Assembly: GCA_003820635.1 (NCBI GenBank)
Contig: RPOS01000034.1
Span: 1 to 27,717 of the forward strand
DNA: 27,717 nucleotides
Origin: Verrucomicrobiaceae bacterium
GTDB taxonomy: Bacteria; Verrucomicrobiota; Verrucomicrobiae; Verrucomicrobiales; Akkermansiaceae
Direction of reading: 5' to 3'
A program made the translations under genes and the position numbers. The notes beneath the pieces are model-generated. The model made no database searches, had not been told where the DNA came from, and saw only the letters and a program-made list of their open reading frames with translations. Below are positions 13,690 through 22,406 of this stretch, piece by piece (position 1 is the first letter of the stretch; each line of letters begins with the position of its first letter).

Positions 13690-14238
13690 TTAGACGCGGC
13701 GGGCCTTCTTGGGGCGGCAGCCATTGTGCGGGATCGGGGTCACATCGCGGATCGAGAGGATTTCAAGACCGAGGCCTTGCACGGCACGCACGGCGGACTC
13801 GCGGCCGGAACCGGGGCCTTTGACTCGCACATCGACTTCCTTCAGGCCGTGGCCCATCGCCTGGCGGCAGGCGTCTTGCGAAACCACCTGGGCGGCGTAG
13901 GCCGTGCTCTTGCGGGAACCCTTGAAACCCATCTTGCCGGCGCTCGACCAACCGATCGAGTTGCCATTGACGTCCGTCACGCTGACCAGCGTGTTGTTGA
14001 AAGTGGCGGTGACGTGGACGATGCCGCGGTGGACGTTCTTGGCGCCCTTGGCCTTGTGGATTTTGACTTCTTCATCACCACCGAGACCGATCTCGGCGAA
14101 GATGTCGCGCTTGACCTCCTTTTTGGGGCTGCCTTCGGCGGCGGCCGCCTCTGGAGCGGACGGGGTTGCGGGTGCTGGAGCTGCTACGGGCTCAACCGCC
14201 GGAGTTTCGGCGGAATTTTTAGTGGTTTCTTCGGACAT
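13690..14238 (-). CDS. rpsK: 30S ribosomal protein S11 with long N-terminal extension
   Basis: S11 (uS11) is a platform protein of the 30S subunit. The conserved part begins at about residue 66 ([23 protein letters not shown]) and runs through [35 protein letters not shown] and [18 protein letters not shown], the standard C-terminus. Bacterial S11 is usually about 129 residues. This one has 182, with a roughly 55-residue Ala/Pro/Glu-rich, probably disordered extension followed by a basic patch (KKEVKRDIF). I kept the start at 14238 because it lies 15 nt after rpsM and the extension reads in frame with coding-like base use. No Shine-Dalgarno site is visible. Confidence 0.95.
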   Translation of the reverse strand: MSEETTKNSAETPAVEPVAAPAPATPSAPEAAAAEGSPKKEVKRDIFAEIGLGGDEEVKIHKAKGAKNVHRGIVHVTATFNNTLVSVTDVNGNSIGWSSAGKMGFKGSRKSTAYAAQVVSQDACRQAMGHGLKEVDVRVKGPGSGRESAVRAVQGLGLEILSIRDVTPIPHNGCRPKKARRV

Positions 14239-14253
14239 GAGTATTACGGGAAA

Positions 14254-14622
14254 TTATTTCTTAACGCCGACCGTCTTCTTCTTGCCCTTACGGGTGCGGG
14301 CATTGGTGCGGGTGCGCTGGCCACGTACGGGCAGTCCGCGCTTGAGGCGGATGCCGCGGTAGCAGTTGATGGAAGTGAGGCGCTTGAGCTGCGCCTGGCG
14401 CTCGCGGCGGAGGTCACCCTCAACCATGATGCCCTCGGCCTGGATGACTTGGGAAATGCGCACGAGCTGGTCCTCGCTGAGCTGGCCGGTGCGGATATTC
14501 GGGTCGATGCCGGCATGTTCGAGGATCTTGGCAGCCGTGGGCCGGCCAATGCCAAACATGTAGGGCAGGGAAGCTTCGATGCGCTTCTCGTTGGGGATTT
14601 CAATGCCTAGAATGCGTGCCAT
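14254..14622 (-). CDS. rpsM: 30S ribosomal protein S13
   Basis: S13 (uS13) lies in the head of the small subunit and contacts the P-site tRNA and the B1 bridges. The protein starts [19 protein letters not shown] and includes [14 protein letters not shown] with the helix-two-turns-helix. It ends in the basic [17 protein letters not shown] tail. The length is 122 residues, normal for the family. I chose the start at 14622; the longer frame to 14751 adds unrelated residues. There is no Shine-Dalgarno sequence before the ATG. The 11 nt before and after the start match those at rpsD closely (CCATCATGGCACG). It is the first gene of the small ribosomal operon. Confidence 0.98.
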   Translation of the reverse strand: MARILGIEIPNEKRIEASLPYMFGIGRPTAAKILEHAGIDPNIRTGQLSEDQLVRISQVIQAEGIMVEGDLRRERQAQLKRLTSINCYRGIRLKRGLPVRGQRTRTNARTRKGKKKTVGVKK

Positions 14623-14748
14623 GATGGTGCGTGAGTTCGCGTGACCGCGGTGGGAAGCCGGGAGCCTCCGAAGGTCCCGCGGGGCGGGTGATTTAGCAGA
14701 CGATGGAGGGCTGGCAAGCCGGAAATGGAAATTTTTCGGATCAAATTC

Positions 14749-14778
14749 CATCCGGCGTGTGCCGGGCTTGGCCGGATG
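14749..14778 (-). terminator. Possible weak terminator after trmO
   Basis: Directly after the trmO stop on the minus strand, CATCCGGC and GCCGGATG form a perfect 8-bp stem with a 14-nt loop. The sequence that follows (GAATTTG) is only mildly T-rich, so termination is probably partial. It separates trmO from the ribosomal genes. Confidence 0.4.
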
Positions 14779-15486
14779 TCAGGCGGAGCCACCGGGTGGC
14801 GGGTCCGGCGGCAGTTCCAGAATCCGGCAAACACCCTGCCGCACGGTGAAACGCACGTCGCGCCCGCAGAGAATGGCACCGAAAACGCGGTCGGATTCCT
14901 CCAGGCGCACCGCCGGGCGCGGATCGAGCGAGAGCGCCTCGCGGATCACGGCCTGGGCGCGCTGCGGCAGGCTGGCGAACGCCTCCGCCGCCTCATCGGC
15001 GAACTCGACTTTGAGACGGGGGATTTCATCGCCCGCGAATCCGGCCGCAGCGCCGGGGATCGCTTCGGCATAGGGCAGGTAGGGCTTGATGTCATAGACC
15101 GGCGTGCCATCCAGCAGATCCACACCACCTAACAAAAGCGCGGGGCCGTCCGCTGCGGTGGTATCGATGCCATCCAGGTGCACCAGGGAAAGGCCGAGCG
15201 CGTTGGGCCGGAAGGTCGAGCGGCTGGCAAACACGCCCACGCGCCGGTTCCCGCCGAGCCGCGGTGGCCGGACGGTGGGTTTCCACCCCTGACCGGCGGT
15301 TTCGTGAAAACCGAAGATCAGCCAGAGATGGGAAAAGCCGCCGATGCCGCGGATGGCTTCCGGGCTGCGATAAGCTTCATGAAAAACCAGCCTGCCCCAC
15401 GCGCTGGGACACAGGCCCGGTTGGCGGGGAACTCCGAATTTCCCGCCGAAACACGTGTGGACAATGCCGATGGGATCGAGAGTCAT
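14779..15486 (-). CDS. trmO: tRNA (N6-threonylcarbamoyladenosine(37)-N6)-methyltransferase TrmO
   Basis: TrmO uses S-adenosylmethionine to methylate t6A37 in threonine tRNAs. The 235-residue length equals that of the E. coli enzyme. The beta-barrel domain shows the family pattern: PIGIVHTCFGGKFGVPRQPG near the start, GFSHLWLIFGFH (about residues 50-61), VGVFASRSTFRPNALGLSLV with the conserved R-x-N-P-x-G type loop, and GTPVYDIKPYLPYAEA. The C-terminal part ends in a Pro/Gly-rich tail. It begins 9 bp after the large lipoprotein gene, so the two share a transcript. The usual N-terminal aromatic features for SAM binding appear intact. Confidence 0.94.
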   Translation of the reverse strand: MTLDPIGIVHTCFGGKFGVPRQPGLCPSAWGRLVFHEAYRSPEAIRGIGGFSHLWLIFGFHETAGQGWKPTVRPPRLGGNRRVGVFASRSTFRPNALGLSLVHLDGIDTTAADGPALLLGGVDLLDGTPVYDIKPYLPYAEAIPGAAAGFAGDEIPRLKVEFADEAAEAFASLPQRAQAVIREALSLDPRPAVRLEESDRVFGAILCGRDVRFTVRQGVCRILELPPDPPPGGSA

Positions 15487-15495
15487 GAACGCCGC

Positions 15496-17703
15496 TCAGC
15501 GGGTCTTGAGATGAATGCTGGTGCGCAGCACGCCGTCCTCGCGGCGGCAGTGGGCGGTGAGTTTTTCCAGATCCCCGGTCGCGGCGGCCAGCTTGCGGAT
15601 GGTTTGCTGATCCCCGCTGTCGAGCGGGATGGCATCCGGGTGTTTTTCTAACAGGTCGAGCGTTTGATTGGCGAACACGCGCAGGGCTTGGAAATCCAGC
15701 AAGAAAAACAATCCGCTGCGGGCCTCGCCTTTGCCGGCCCGGGCGAGCAGGTCGAGCGCCTGGTTTTTGGAGGTGGATGCGGCGAACCACTCATCGCTGA
15801 CCGTAACGGAGGGCAGGAAGTCATCGTTGAAAAACGGCAGTGGGAAAAACCAGGTGGTGCAGCCGTTCTTTTCGGAGCTGATCGGCTTTTGCATGGGAAT
15901 TTCCTGTCCATTCATCTCGCTGACCTTGGCGAGGATGCCGGTGGCGCTGAGGTTCATGCCCTGCCATGCGGAGGCGAGCTTCGCCCGGTCCGTCACTGGC
16001 GCGACCAGCGAGATGCGCGGGAACTTCGCCTCGTCCACCAAGGCCTGCGGCATGCCTGGCACGGGCGGCACCGTGCCGTTCAAGTCCACGATCAACGCGC
16101 CCTCCTTGCCGAGGCCCGCGCTCAAATCCCCGCTGAGAATATCCCATAGCGCCACCGCGTCCGGGCGGAATTTTTCCTCGAACACACGCGCCATTTTCTG
16201 GAAGCGAAGCATGCCCTCATCCTCCAGTGGCAGCTCGGAAACCTTCATCGCCATGGCATGGGCCGTTTCCATGAGGGCCTCGATGCAGGCGCGCATTTGA
16301 TCATCATAGGCGGCATCGCCGGTCATGTTCGCGAAGAGCACGACGCTTTCGGAATCGCCCAGCGAAGCAAGCCGGTTTGCGGCATTCCAATCAACCGCGC
16401 CCGAATCGGTGCCGCCGTAGGATTCGATCTTGAGCCCGTCCTCGAAAAACACGGCCGTGCCGGTGGCCTCGGTGTGGGCCAGCCCGCGCAGCGCGGTTTC
16501 CCGCTCGCCCACCATGCGCAGTAGCGCCTCCAGATCCCGCGTGTCGCCGAGGCCATCCGCTGCGGCGAATCCGTCGCGCAGACCACCGGCCATGTCGGAG
16601 AGCCCGCCGGCGGCATCGATCATTTGGTTGAGCGCTTCCTTGCGCCCGTAAATCACGGCGGCAAGATCCTTGGACGCGTGGGCATCGCAAAAGGCCAGGG
16701 CATCGCCGGCCACGAGTGACTGGCCGATGCCGTCCGCGAAGTTGAGATCCTCCGCGGACGCGCCGATGAAGAGCACCGCGTAGTCGCCGAGGGTTCCGCT
16801 GAGAACGACCAGATCGTTTTTCGCGACGGCTGCCAGCAGACGGTCCACCATTTCCGCGTCGAGCGTAGCTTCCAGACTGGCGCGGTCCGTCGCGATGAAT
16901 TCGGAAACTTTGGCGCCGGAAATCTGATAACCCGCGAACGGCTGGCCGGCCTTCTCCACTTCCAGCGGCTCGGCCATGTCACCAAGCATCACGAGGTTTT
17001 CCGTGAACGCCGCGAGTTGCTGGGCCGCCGCCTCGCGGGCATCCGGCGTGGTGCGGAAAGCGAGATAGAGCGGCGGCATGCGCAGGCGCTCTAACAAGGC
17101 AAGCCCGGATTCGGGATCGGCAGCCAGTTCCCTCACCAACTCCGGGCTGTAGGGATTGGAAACAGCATCCTCCAGTGAAGAAAACCCGCCGGATTGCGCG
17201 GACTGCGCGAGCGTCTGGGCCAACGTGCGCATTTGGAAATAGCCCATGCGGCGGTATAGCGTGAGCAGGTGGCCGGTTTGTTCGCCCACCGATTTGCCGA
17301 GCGCGATGGTGAACTCCGTGCCAAACAATGCGGCGGGTCCGGCCGGGTCATCAGCAGCGTTTTCGGCATCCGCATCCGCGTTGGCAGCCATGCCCATTTG
17401 TTCCAGAACCATCTTCCAGAGTTTGCTGGATTTGACGCGCTTCGCGGTCTTGGAACCATGGTGGAAAGCCATCACCACCTCCGTGTCCTGCGGCAGGTGC
17501 TGGACGAAGCCGAGCTTGGCGGCGCGCTCTTCCGGGCTCAGCGCGGGCAGTTTGACGACCGAAGGTTGCGCGGAAGGCGGCGCTTGGGCCGGCTTGCCCA
17601 ATGCCACCGGCGGCGCGAAAGTTTTCACTTCCTCCTTCTTCTTGCAGGCTCCCAGGACGAGTGCGAACGCCGGAAGCAAAAGCAGGATTTTCGGCAATTT
17701 CAT
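15496..17703 (-). CDS. Large predicted lipoprotein of unknown function (735 aa)
   Basis: I do not recognise this protein. The N-terminus MKLPKILLLLPAFALVLGAC is a lipoprotein signal with the lipobox LGAC, so Cys20 should be lipidated. After a short Lys-rich and Pro/Ala-rich linker, residues 60-735 form a long soluble domain without repeats or a clear catalytic motif. A segment beginning DTEVVMAFHHGSK resembles the opening of large extracytoplasmic DUF3352-type proteins, but I cannot confirm that. Many MG/GG and Ala-rich helices suggest two related halves. The gene is the first of a unit with trmO. A promoter-like pair lies just before its ATG. Confidence 0.85.
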   Translation of the reverse strand: MKLPKILLLLPAFALVLGACKKKEEVKTFAPPVALGKPAQAPPSAQPSVVKLPALSPEERAAKLGFVQHLPQDTEVVMAFHHGSKTAKRVKSSKLWKMVLEQMGMAANADADAENAADDPAGPAALFGTEFTIALGKSVGEQTGHLLTLYRRMGYFQMRTLAQTLAQSAQSGGFSSLEDAVSNPYSPELVRELAADPESGLALLERLRMPPLYLAFRTTPDAREAAAQQLAAFTENLVMLGDMAEPLEVEKAGQPFAGYQISGAKVSEFIATDRASLEATLDAEMVDRLLAAVAKNDLVVLSGTLGDYAVLFIGASAEDLNFADGIGQSLVAGDALAFCDAHASKDLAAVIYGRKEALNQMIDAAGGLSDMAGGLRDGFAAADGLGDTRDLEALLRMVGERETALRGLAHTEATGTAVFFEDGLKIESYGGTDSGAVDWNAANRLASLGDSESVVLFANMTGDAAYDDQMRACIEALMETAHAMAMKVSELPLEDEGMLRFQKMARVFEEKFRPDAVALWDILSGDLSAGLGKEGALIVDLNGTVPPVPGMPQALVDEAKFPRISLVAPVTDRAKLASAWQGMNLSATGILAKVSEMNGQEIPMQKPISSEKNGCTTWFFPLPFFNDDFLPSVTVSDEWFAASTSKNQALDLLARAGKGEARSGLFFLLDFQALRVFANQTLDLLEKHPDAIPLDSGDQQTIRKLAAATGDLEKLTAHCRREDGVLRTSIHLKTR

Positions 17704-17711
17704 AGGCGCGC

Positions 17712-17740
17712 AGGCTGGGACTGGCGGAAGAAGCTGGCAA
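17712..17740 (-). promoter_or_regulatory. Putative promoter of the 735-aa lipoprotein gene
   Basis: On the minus strand, TTGCCA (17740-17735), a 17-bp spacer and CAGCCT (17717-17712), with 8 nt to the ATG at 17703. The -10-like box differs by one base from TAGCCT before the 5934 gene. Confidence 0.35.
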
Positions 17741-17776
17741 GAAAAGAGAATCGCGCATTTTCCATCCTCTCAATGC

Positions 17777-17805
17777 TTGCCCCGCCGGGCCGGGGCCGTT
17801 AAACG
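17777..17805 (+). promoter_or_regulatory. Putative gpmI promoter, nearly leaderless
   Basis: TTGCCC (17777-17782), a 17-bp spacer and TAAACG (17800-17805), with 9 nt to the ATG at 17815. The geometry matches the hisC and 21427 starts. Confidence 0.4.
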
Positions 17806-17814
17806 CCCGCCGTC

Positions 17815-19353
17815 ATGGCCAAGAAACCAGTGGTGCTCATCATTCGCGACGGCTGGGGTGTCAACCCCGGGGGTATGGAAACAGCGAAACAGGACGGCAA
17901 TGCCGTATTACTCGCCAAAACGCCGTTTCACGACGTGATGCTCGAACAATACCCGAAGGGTTTCCTCAGCGCCTCCGGCCTCGATGTCGGCCTGCCGCCC
18001 GGCCAGATGGGTAACTCGGAAGTCGGCCACCTCAACCTCGGCGCGGGCCGCATCGTCTATCAGGACCTCACCCGCATCAACAAGGCGATCGAGGAAAACA
18101 CGCTCGCCACCAATCCGGTCTTCGTCGAAGCGCTCGCAAAAGCCAAATCCACCCGCCTGCATTTCATCGGCCTGGTTTCGGATGGCGGCGTGCACAGCCA
18201 TCAGGACCAGCTCATCGCCATGGTCAAACTCGCCAAGCAGGCGGGCGTGGATGATATCATGATCCACGCCATCACCGACGGCCGCGACACCTCGCCCACC
18301 GGCGGCGAAGCATACCTCGCAAAGGTCGAGGACGAGGCCGCCAAGTGCGGCGCGCGCATCGCCACCGTCATCGGCCGCTACTTCGCCATGGACCGCGACA
18401 AGCGCTGGGACCGTGTGAAACTCGCATGGGACGCCATCGTGCTCGGCAAGGGCGAGAAACGCGACATCCTCGCCAGCGAGGCCGTGGCCGATTTCTATCG
18501 GCTCGACAAGACCGACGAGTTCATGCCGCCGATGATTTTCGCCGAGGCCGACACCCAGCGCGTGCGCGATGATGATGTGATCCTCTTCTTCAACTTCCGC
18601 GCCGACCGCGCCCGCGAGATTTCCGATGCCTTTCTCAAGGCGGACTTCGACGGCTTCGACCGCGGCGTCACGCCCTGTGTCCATTATGTCACTCTAACCG
18701 AATACGACGAGACCTACGACTGCCCGGCGATTTTCGCACCCGAGAAGCTCGAAATGGTGCTCGGCGAGGCCGTGGCCGCCGCTGGCAAGAACCAGATGCG
18801 CATCGCGGAAACCGAGAAATACCCGCACGTCACCTATTTCTTCAACGGCGGCGTGGAGAAATCCAATCCCGGCGAGGACCGCGTGATCATCCCCTCGCCC
18901 AAGGACGTGCCGACTTATGATTTCAAACCGGAGATGAGCGCGCCGCAGGTCACAGAGACCGTGGTTTCCAAGCTCAAGGACTACGATCTCGTCATCCTCA
19001 ACTTCGCCAACCCTGACATGGTCGGCCACACCGGCGTGGTCGAGGCCGCGATCAAGGCGGTGGAAACCATCGATGCCGGCGTCAAAGCCGTCGTCGAGGA
19101 AACCCTGCGCCTCGGTGGCAAACTGCTCATCACCGCGGACCACGGCAACTGCGAATACATGCGCAATGCCGACGGCTCGCCCAACACCGCGCACACCACC
19201 AATCTGGTGCATGTCGTCTATGTCGCCGATGACGCCGCGTCCTATCGGGTCAAGGACGGCATCCTCGCCGATGTGGCCCCCACCCTGCTCGACATGCTCG
19301 GCGTACCCAAGCCGAAGCAAATGACCGGCGGGAGTCTGCTGGTGAGGAAGTGA
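17815..19353 (+). CDS. gpmI: 2,3-bisphosphoglycerate-independent phosphoglycerate mutase
   Basis: GpmI interconverts 3- and 2-phosphoglycerate in glycolysis using two Mn ions and a phosphoserine intermediate. The 512-residue length is typical. An alkaline-phosphatase-like core starts VVLIIRDGWG, GNSEVGHLNLGAGRIVYQDL holds the catalytic Ser68, and the inserted phosphotransferase domain begins at LHFIGLVSDGGVHSHQDQL. TDGRDTSP, NFRADRAREI and the C-terminal metal ligands DMVGHTG and TADHGNCEYM are all present. The first metal loop has IIRDGWG where IIxDGxG is usual. There is no Shine-Dalgarno sequence. It stands alone and converges with frr, with only 6 bp between the stops. Confidence 0.97.
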   Translation: MAKKPVVLIIRDGWGVNPGGMETAKQDGNAVLLAKTPFHDVMLEQYPKGFLSASGLDVGLPPGQMGNSEVGHLNLGAGRIVYQDLTRINKAIEENTLATNPVFVEALAKAKSTRLHFIGLVSDGGVHSHQDQLIAMVKLAKQAGVDDIMIHAITDGRDTSPTGGEAYLAKVEDEAAKCGARIATVIGRYFAMDRDKRWDRVKLAWDAIVLGKGEKRDILASEAVADFYRLDKTDEFMPPMIFAEADTQRVRDDDVILFFNFRADRAREISDAFLKADFDGFDRGVTPCVHYVTLTEYDETYDCPAIFAPEKLEMVLGEAVAAAGKNQMRIAETEKYPHVTYFFNGGVEKSNPGEDRVIIPSPKDVPTYDFKPEMSAPQVTETVVSKLKDYDLVILNFANPDMVGHTGVVEAAIKAVETIDAGVKAVVEETLRLGGKLLITADHGNCEYMRNADGSPNTAHTTNLVHVVYVADDAASYRVKDGILADVAPTLLDMLGVPKPKQMTGGSLLVRK

Positions 19354-19359
19354 GATCAC

Positions 19360-19926
19360 TCACACCTTCATCAACTCGGCCTCCTTGGCCACGGCGTGCT
19401 CGTCCACCTTCTTGGTGTATTTGTTGGTGAGTTCCTGGACTTCGTCCTCGAAGTCCTTCTGGCCGTCCTCGGTGATGATGTTGGCGGCCTTCATTTTCTT
19501 GGCGGCGTCCATGCCGTCCTTGCGGGCGGCGCGCAGGCGCACCTTGGCCTCCTCGGCGAGCTGCTTGACGAGCTTGACCATTTCGCGGCGGCGCTCTTCG
19601 GACAGCTCGGGGATGGGCACGCGCAGCGAGCGCTCGGCGGCGGCGGGATTGAGGCCGAGCTTGCACTCACGGATCGCACGTTCGATGTCGCGGGTGGTCG
19701 CCGGATCAAAGGGCTGCACCATCAACATGCGCGGCTCCGGCGAGCTGATGACCGCAAGGCTCTTGAGCTTGCTCACACCGCCGTAGGCCTGCACGTGGAC
19801 GTCGATGTTTTCGATCAGCGCGGGAGAGGCCTTGCCGGTGCGCACACCGGCGAACTCATGAGTGAGGTATTCGACACTCTTGGTCATCGCTTCTTCAACT
19901 TCGAGAATGGCAAGGTCCGGATCCAT
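19360..19926 (-). CDS. frr: Ribosome recycling factor
   Basis: RRF splits post-termination ribosomes together with EF-G. The 188-residue protein follows the family from end to end: a helix with FAGVRTGKASPALIENI (RTGRA-type motif, about residues 26-42), YGGVSKLKSLAVISSPEPRMLMVQPFD, then IRECKLGLNPAAAERSLRVPIPELSEERRREMVKLVK, and a final KKVDEH helix. An N-terminal extension of a few residues (MDPDLAILEVEEAM) is normal. It lies 40 bp after pyrH on the same strand, the classical pyrH-frr order. The usual upstream rpsB-tsf pair is absent here. Confidence 0.97.
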   Translation of the reverse strand: MDPDLAILEVEEAMTKSVEYLTHEFAGVRTGKASPALIENIDVHVQAYGGVSKLKSLAVISSPEPRMLMVQPFDPATTRDIERAIRECKLGLNPAAAERSLRVPIPELSEERRREMVKLVKQLAEEAKVRLRAARKDGMDAAKKMKAANIITEDGQKDFEDEVQELTNKYTKKVDEHAVAKEAELMKV

Positions 19927-19966
19927 GGCGTTTTGATGGGTTGTGTGAGAATTTGAAATTTGAAAC

Positions 19967-20704
19967 TCATTCCCCGTGCACCAGCGTGCCGATCGGCTGG
20001 CCGCGCAGCGCGTGGGAGAGGTTGCCGTTGGGCGCGAGTTCGAAGATGATGATGGGAATGTGGTTGTCCATGCAGAGACTGAACGCGGTGGTGTCCATCA
20101 CGTTGAGGCGCTTGGAAATGCACTCGTGGAAGGTGACGCTCTGGTAGCGAGTGGCGTCCGGGTTGTGGCGCGGATCGGAATCATACACTCCATCCACCTG
20201 GGTGGCCTTGAGGATCACGTCGGCACCCATTTCACTGGCGCGCAGCGCGGCGGTGGTGTCGGTGGAGAAAAACGGATTGCCGGTGCCGGCGGCGAAGATC
20301 ACCACCTTGCCGACCTCAAGCTGGCGTTCGGCGCGGCGGCGAATGAAGGTTTCCGCGACGTTTTTCATCTCGATGGCGGACTGCACCACGCAGGGCACGC
20401 CGTGGTGGTTGAGCGCGCCTTCGAGCGCGAGCGCGTTCATGACGGTGGCGAGCATGCCCACGTAGTCGGCGGTGGCGCGGTCCATGCCGCGTGCCGAGGC
20501 ACTGGCGCCGCGCCAGAAGTTGCCGCCGCCCACGACGATGCCGAGCTGCAACCCGGTTTCCACGGCCTCGCGGATTTCCAGCGCGATGCGATCGACGATT
20601 TCGGGTGAGATGTTGTCGCGCGAGTCGATGCCGCGGAGCGCCTCGCCGCTGAGTTTGAGGATGGCTCGTTTGAAAGGACGCGGGTCTTTGGGGCGTTTGG
20701 GCAT
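19967..20704 (-). CDS. pyrH: UMP kinase
   Basis: PyrH phosphorylates UMP to UDP and is the bacterial hexameric amino-acid-kinase-fold enzyme. With the start at 20704 ([23 protein letters not shown]) it has 245 residues, a standard length. Family motifs include [74 protein letters not shown] and the [12 protein letters not shown] segment. The open frame extends to 20758, but the extra residues are not family-like. It forms a unit with frr. UMP kinases of this family are usually activated by GTP and inhibited by UTP. Confidence 0.97.
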   Translation of the reverse strand: MPKRPKDPRPFKRAILKLSGEALRGIDSRDNISPEIVDRIALEIREAVETGLQLGIVVGGGNFWRGASASARGMDRATADYVGMLATVMNALALEGALNHHGVPCVVQSAIEMKNVAETFIRRRAERQLEVGKVVIFAAGTGNPFFSTDTTAALRASEMGADVILKATQVDGVYDSDPRHNPDATRYQSVTFHECISKRLNVMDTTAFSLCMDNHIPIIIFELAPNGNLSHALRGQPIGTLVHGE

Positions 20705-20767
20705 GCGGATTGGGGGCTGGGCAATCAAAGATGATCGGGGCCCGGGTTGGAAAGCCAAAACACCGCC

Positions 20768-21331
20768 TCAGTTTCCGCTGGCGGGAATTTCGCCGATCAC
20801 GAAGGTGACATTCAGATCGCGGAGACCGGCCTTGGCCTCGTCGGCCCCCTCGATGACCAGATTGACGGCCAGCGGATTCGGTTGCGGCCGCTGGTATTCC
20901 TCCAGGGTTTTGCGCAAGGCCACAATGGCGAGCTTGAGGATCTGGCGGGCGGTGAGATCGACTTCCGGCGGGATGGAAAGCTGCGAGACATCCATGGTCA
21001 CGGCAAGGCCCTCGGTGGCCATTTCGGCGCGGATCCCGATGTTGGCGAGCACCAGCAGATTCGCCTCCTGGACCTGATAGTTCGGATTGTTGGTGGGAAT
21101 CGCGTGCGGGCGGCGGATGGCATCCACCAGCACTTCCGGAAAAGCCCCGGTCAGGGCCATTGGCCGCGGCATCACGCAGGCCTGCAATGCCTCGCCGGTA
21201 TCCGAGATCGCCTCGTCGCCATCGGTGCCATGAAGGCTGAGCGGCTCGAAGACGGGAACCACCATGATGGTGCTGGCGCAGGCGGACGCGCCGAGAAAAC
21301 CCGCCATCAGGGCCGAAATCAGGAGTTTCAT
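20768..21331 (-). CDS. Predicted secreted protein of unknown function (187 aa)
   Basis: No family is recognised. The N-terminus MKLLISALMAGFLGASACAS is a signal peptide, and the Cys at residue 18 could be a weak lipobox (GASAC) or the protein could be cleaved by signal peptidase I. The mature part of about 165 residues is predicted alpha/beta, with a segment LLVLANIGIRAEM and a C-terminal beta-rich part ending LNVTFVIGEIPASGN. The gene lies 63 bp upstream of pyrH on the same strand and may be co-transcribed. It is divergent from the M50 protease gene. Confidence 0.78.
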   Translation of the reverse strand: MKLLISALMAGFLGASACASTIMVVPVFEPLSLHGTDGDEAISDTGEALQACVMPRPMALTGAFPEVLVDAIRRPHAIPTNNPNYQVQEANLLVLANIGIRAEMATEGLAVTMDVSQLSIPPEVDLTARQILKLAIVALRKTLEEYQRPQPNPLAVNLVIEGADEAKAGLRDLNVTFVIGEIPASGN

Positions 21332-21337
21332 GGGCGC

Positions 21338-21366
21338 AATCTGCCCCAGCCGGGAAATGATGGCCA
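21338..21366 (-). promoter_or_regulatory. Putative promoter of the 187-aa secreted protein gene
   Basis: On the minus strand, TGGCCA (21366-21361), a 17-bp spacer and CAGATT (21343-21338), with 6 nt to the ATG at 21331. The -35-like TGGCCA is identical to the one before lpxB. Confidence 0.3.
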
Positions 21367-21388
21367 GAGGAAAGCTTGGCCGCCGGCC

Positions 21389-21417
21389 TTGCGCGCCCGC
21401 CGGTCCTCGCTTAGCAA
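21389..21417 (+). promoter_or_regulatory. Putative promoter of the M50 protease gene, nearly leaderless
   Basis: TTGCGC (21389-21394), a 17-bp spacer and TAGCAA (21412-21417), with 9 nt to the ATG at 21427. Confidence 0.35.
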
Positions 21418-21426
21418 GGCGGCCAC

Positions 21427-22056
21427 ATGATCCGTTTTTCCATTTTCGGCATTCCCGTGCTGGTGCATCCGTTTTTCTGGATCACGCTGGCACTCATCGG
21501 CGGCGCGCTCGGCGCAAACTCGCCCTCCGCCATTCTCGGCGTCTGTCTGTTCCTGCTGGCCGGCTTCATCTCCATCCTCGTCCACGAGCTCGGCCATGCA
21601 CTCACGGCGCGGAAATTCGGCGCTCACAGCGAAATCGTGCTGCAAGCCTTCGGTGGCTATGCGGCGTATTCCGGCGTGCGGCTCACCCGGCCGCAGAGTT
21701 TCATGGTCACCGCCGCGGGTCCGGCCGTGCAGATCCTGTTAGGCATCGTTTTGTTTGTCCTCATCCCGCAGCTGCCGGAGATGTCACCGTTCGGTGTCTA
21801 TTTTCTGCGCACATTGATGGGCATCAGCATCTTCTGGGCGCTGCTCAATCTCCTGCCGGTGCTGCCACTGGACGGCGGCCGCATGCTGGACTCGATACTC
21901 GGCCCGGAGCGCATCCGCGTCACGCTGTGGATCACCATCATCGTGGCCTCGCTGCTGGCGGTCATCGCGCTGAAAACCACCGGCAGCATCCTGCTACCGA
22001 TCTTCATGGGCATGTTCGCCTGGCAAGGCTGGCAGGCGCTGCGCCAACACCGCTGA
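21427..22056 (+). CDS. Site-2 protease family (M50) membrane metalloprotease
   Basis: This is an intramembrane zinc protease of the M50 type, 209 residues. The zinc site HELGH (His53-His57) sits in the second membrane helix and the third ligand is Asp149 in LLPVLPLDGGRMLDS. Five or six membrane segments are predicted (about residues 8-24, 30-60, 90-112, 120-145, 160-182, 185-200). No PDZ or CBS domain is present, so it is the minimal form common in bacteria and often not tied to a known sigma pathway. The substrate is unknown. It converges with the secreted-protein frame at 22065; a TGTTAG hexamer lies between them and contains the stop codon of that frame. Confidence 0.93.
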   Translation: MIRFSIFGIPVLVHPFFWITLALIGGALGANSPSAILGVCLFLLAGFISILVHELGHALTARKFGAHSEIVLQAFGGYAAYSGVRLTRPQSFMVTAAGPAVQILLGIVLFVLIPQLPEMSPFGVYFLRTLMGISIFWALLNLLPVLPLDGGRMLDSILGPERIRVTLWITIIVASLLAVIALKTTGSILLPIFMGMFAWQGWQALRQHR

Positions 22057-22064
22057 GCCAGCCT

Positions 22065-22406
22065 CTAACAGGTGTGGATGGCCAGGCGGGCCTTGTTTTC
22101 CGGATCCTTCCCCTCGTCCGCCGACCAGATGAACCTGAAGGCGTTTTTGAGCAGCGGTTTCCCCGGCGCGCTGGAAACCCGGATCGTGGAGTCTGGTGAG
22201 GCGGTGAAAAATACTTTGCGGCCATCATACCATTTGAAATCGATCTCGAACCCGGAAAGTCCCGTGCCGCTTACCTCGGTGGCGGCCAAATTGAACGGCT
22301 CGAGGATCGACTGCTTGACCTTTTTCCCATCCAGCCATTTGAGGGTCATCACGTCGTCCTTGACCTTGTTCTCGAGGGATTTCTGTTTTTTCGCCTGCTG
22401 GGCCAT
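22065..22406 (-). CDS. Third segment of an interrupted secreted-protein frame (113 aa)
   Basis: The open frame starts MAQQAKKQKSLENKVKDDVM and ends at the TAG at 22067-22065, which lies inside a TGTTAG hexamer. It is preceded directly and in the same frame by a TAA (22409-22407), before which the second segment is open. It has a Lys-rich helix, a TLKWLDGKKVKQSILEPFNL stretch and a FEIDFKWYDGRKVFFTAS stretch, which look like two beta-rich units. It has no signal peptide of its own, although the frame as a whole begins with one, so it is probably the C-terminal domain of the same protein. I cannot tell whether it is expressed as its own cistron. Confidence 0.65.
   Translation of the reverse strand: MAQQAKKQKSLENKVKDDVMTLKWLDGKKVKQSILEPFNLAATEVSGTGLSGFEIDFKWYDGRKVFFTASPDSTIRVSSAPGKPLLKNAFRFIWSADEGKDPENKARLAIHTC

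Noticed and set aside
12823..14610. 595-aa open frame on the plus strand
   Set aside because: It is antisense to rpsD, rpsK and rpsM and starts inside plsC. The low-complexity Asp/Gly/Leu composition is a shadow of GC-rich coding on the other strand.
14623..14748. Structured leader for ribosomal autoregulation before rpsM
   Set aside because: A short imperfect hairpin (GGGA...TCCC) and a weak TTGCCA-16-TAAATC pair are visible, but neither matches a known S4 or S13 leader well enough to call.
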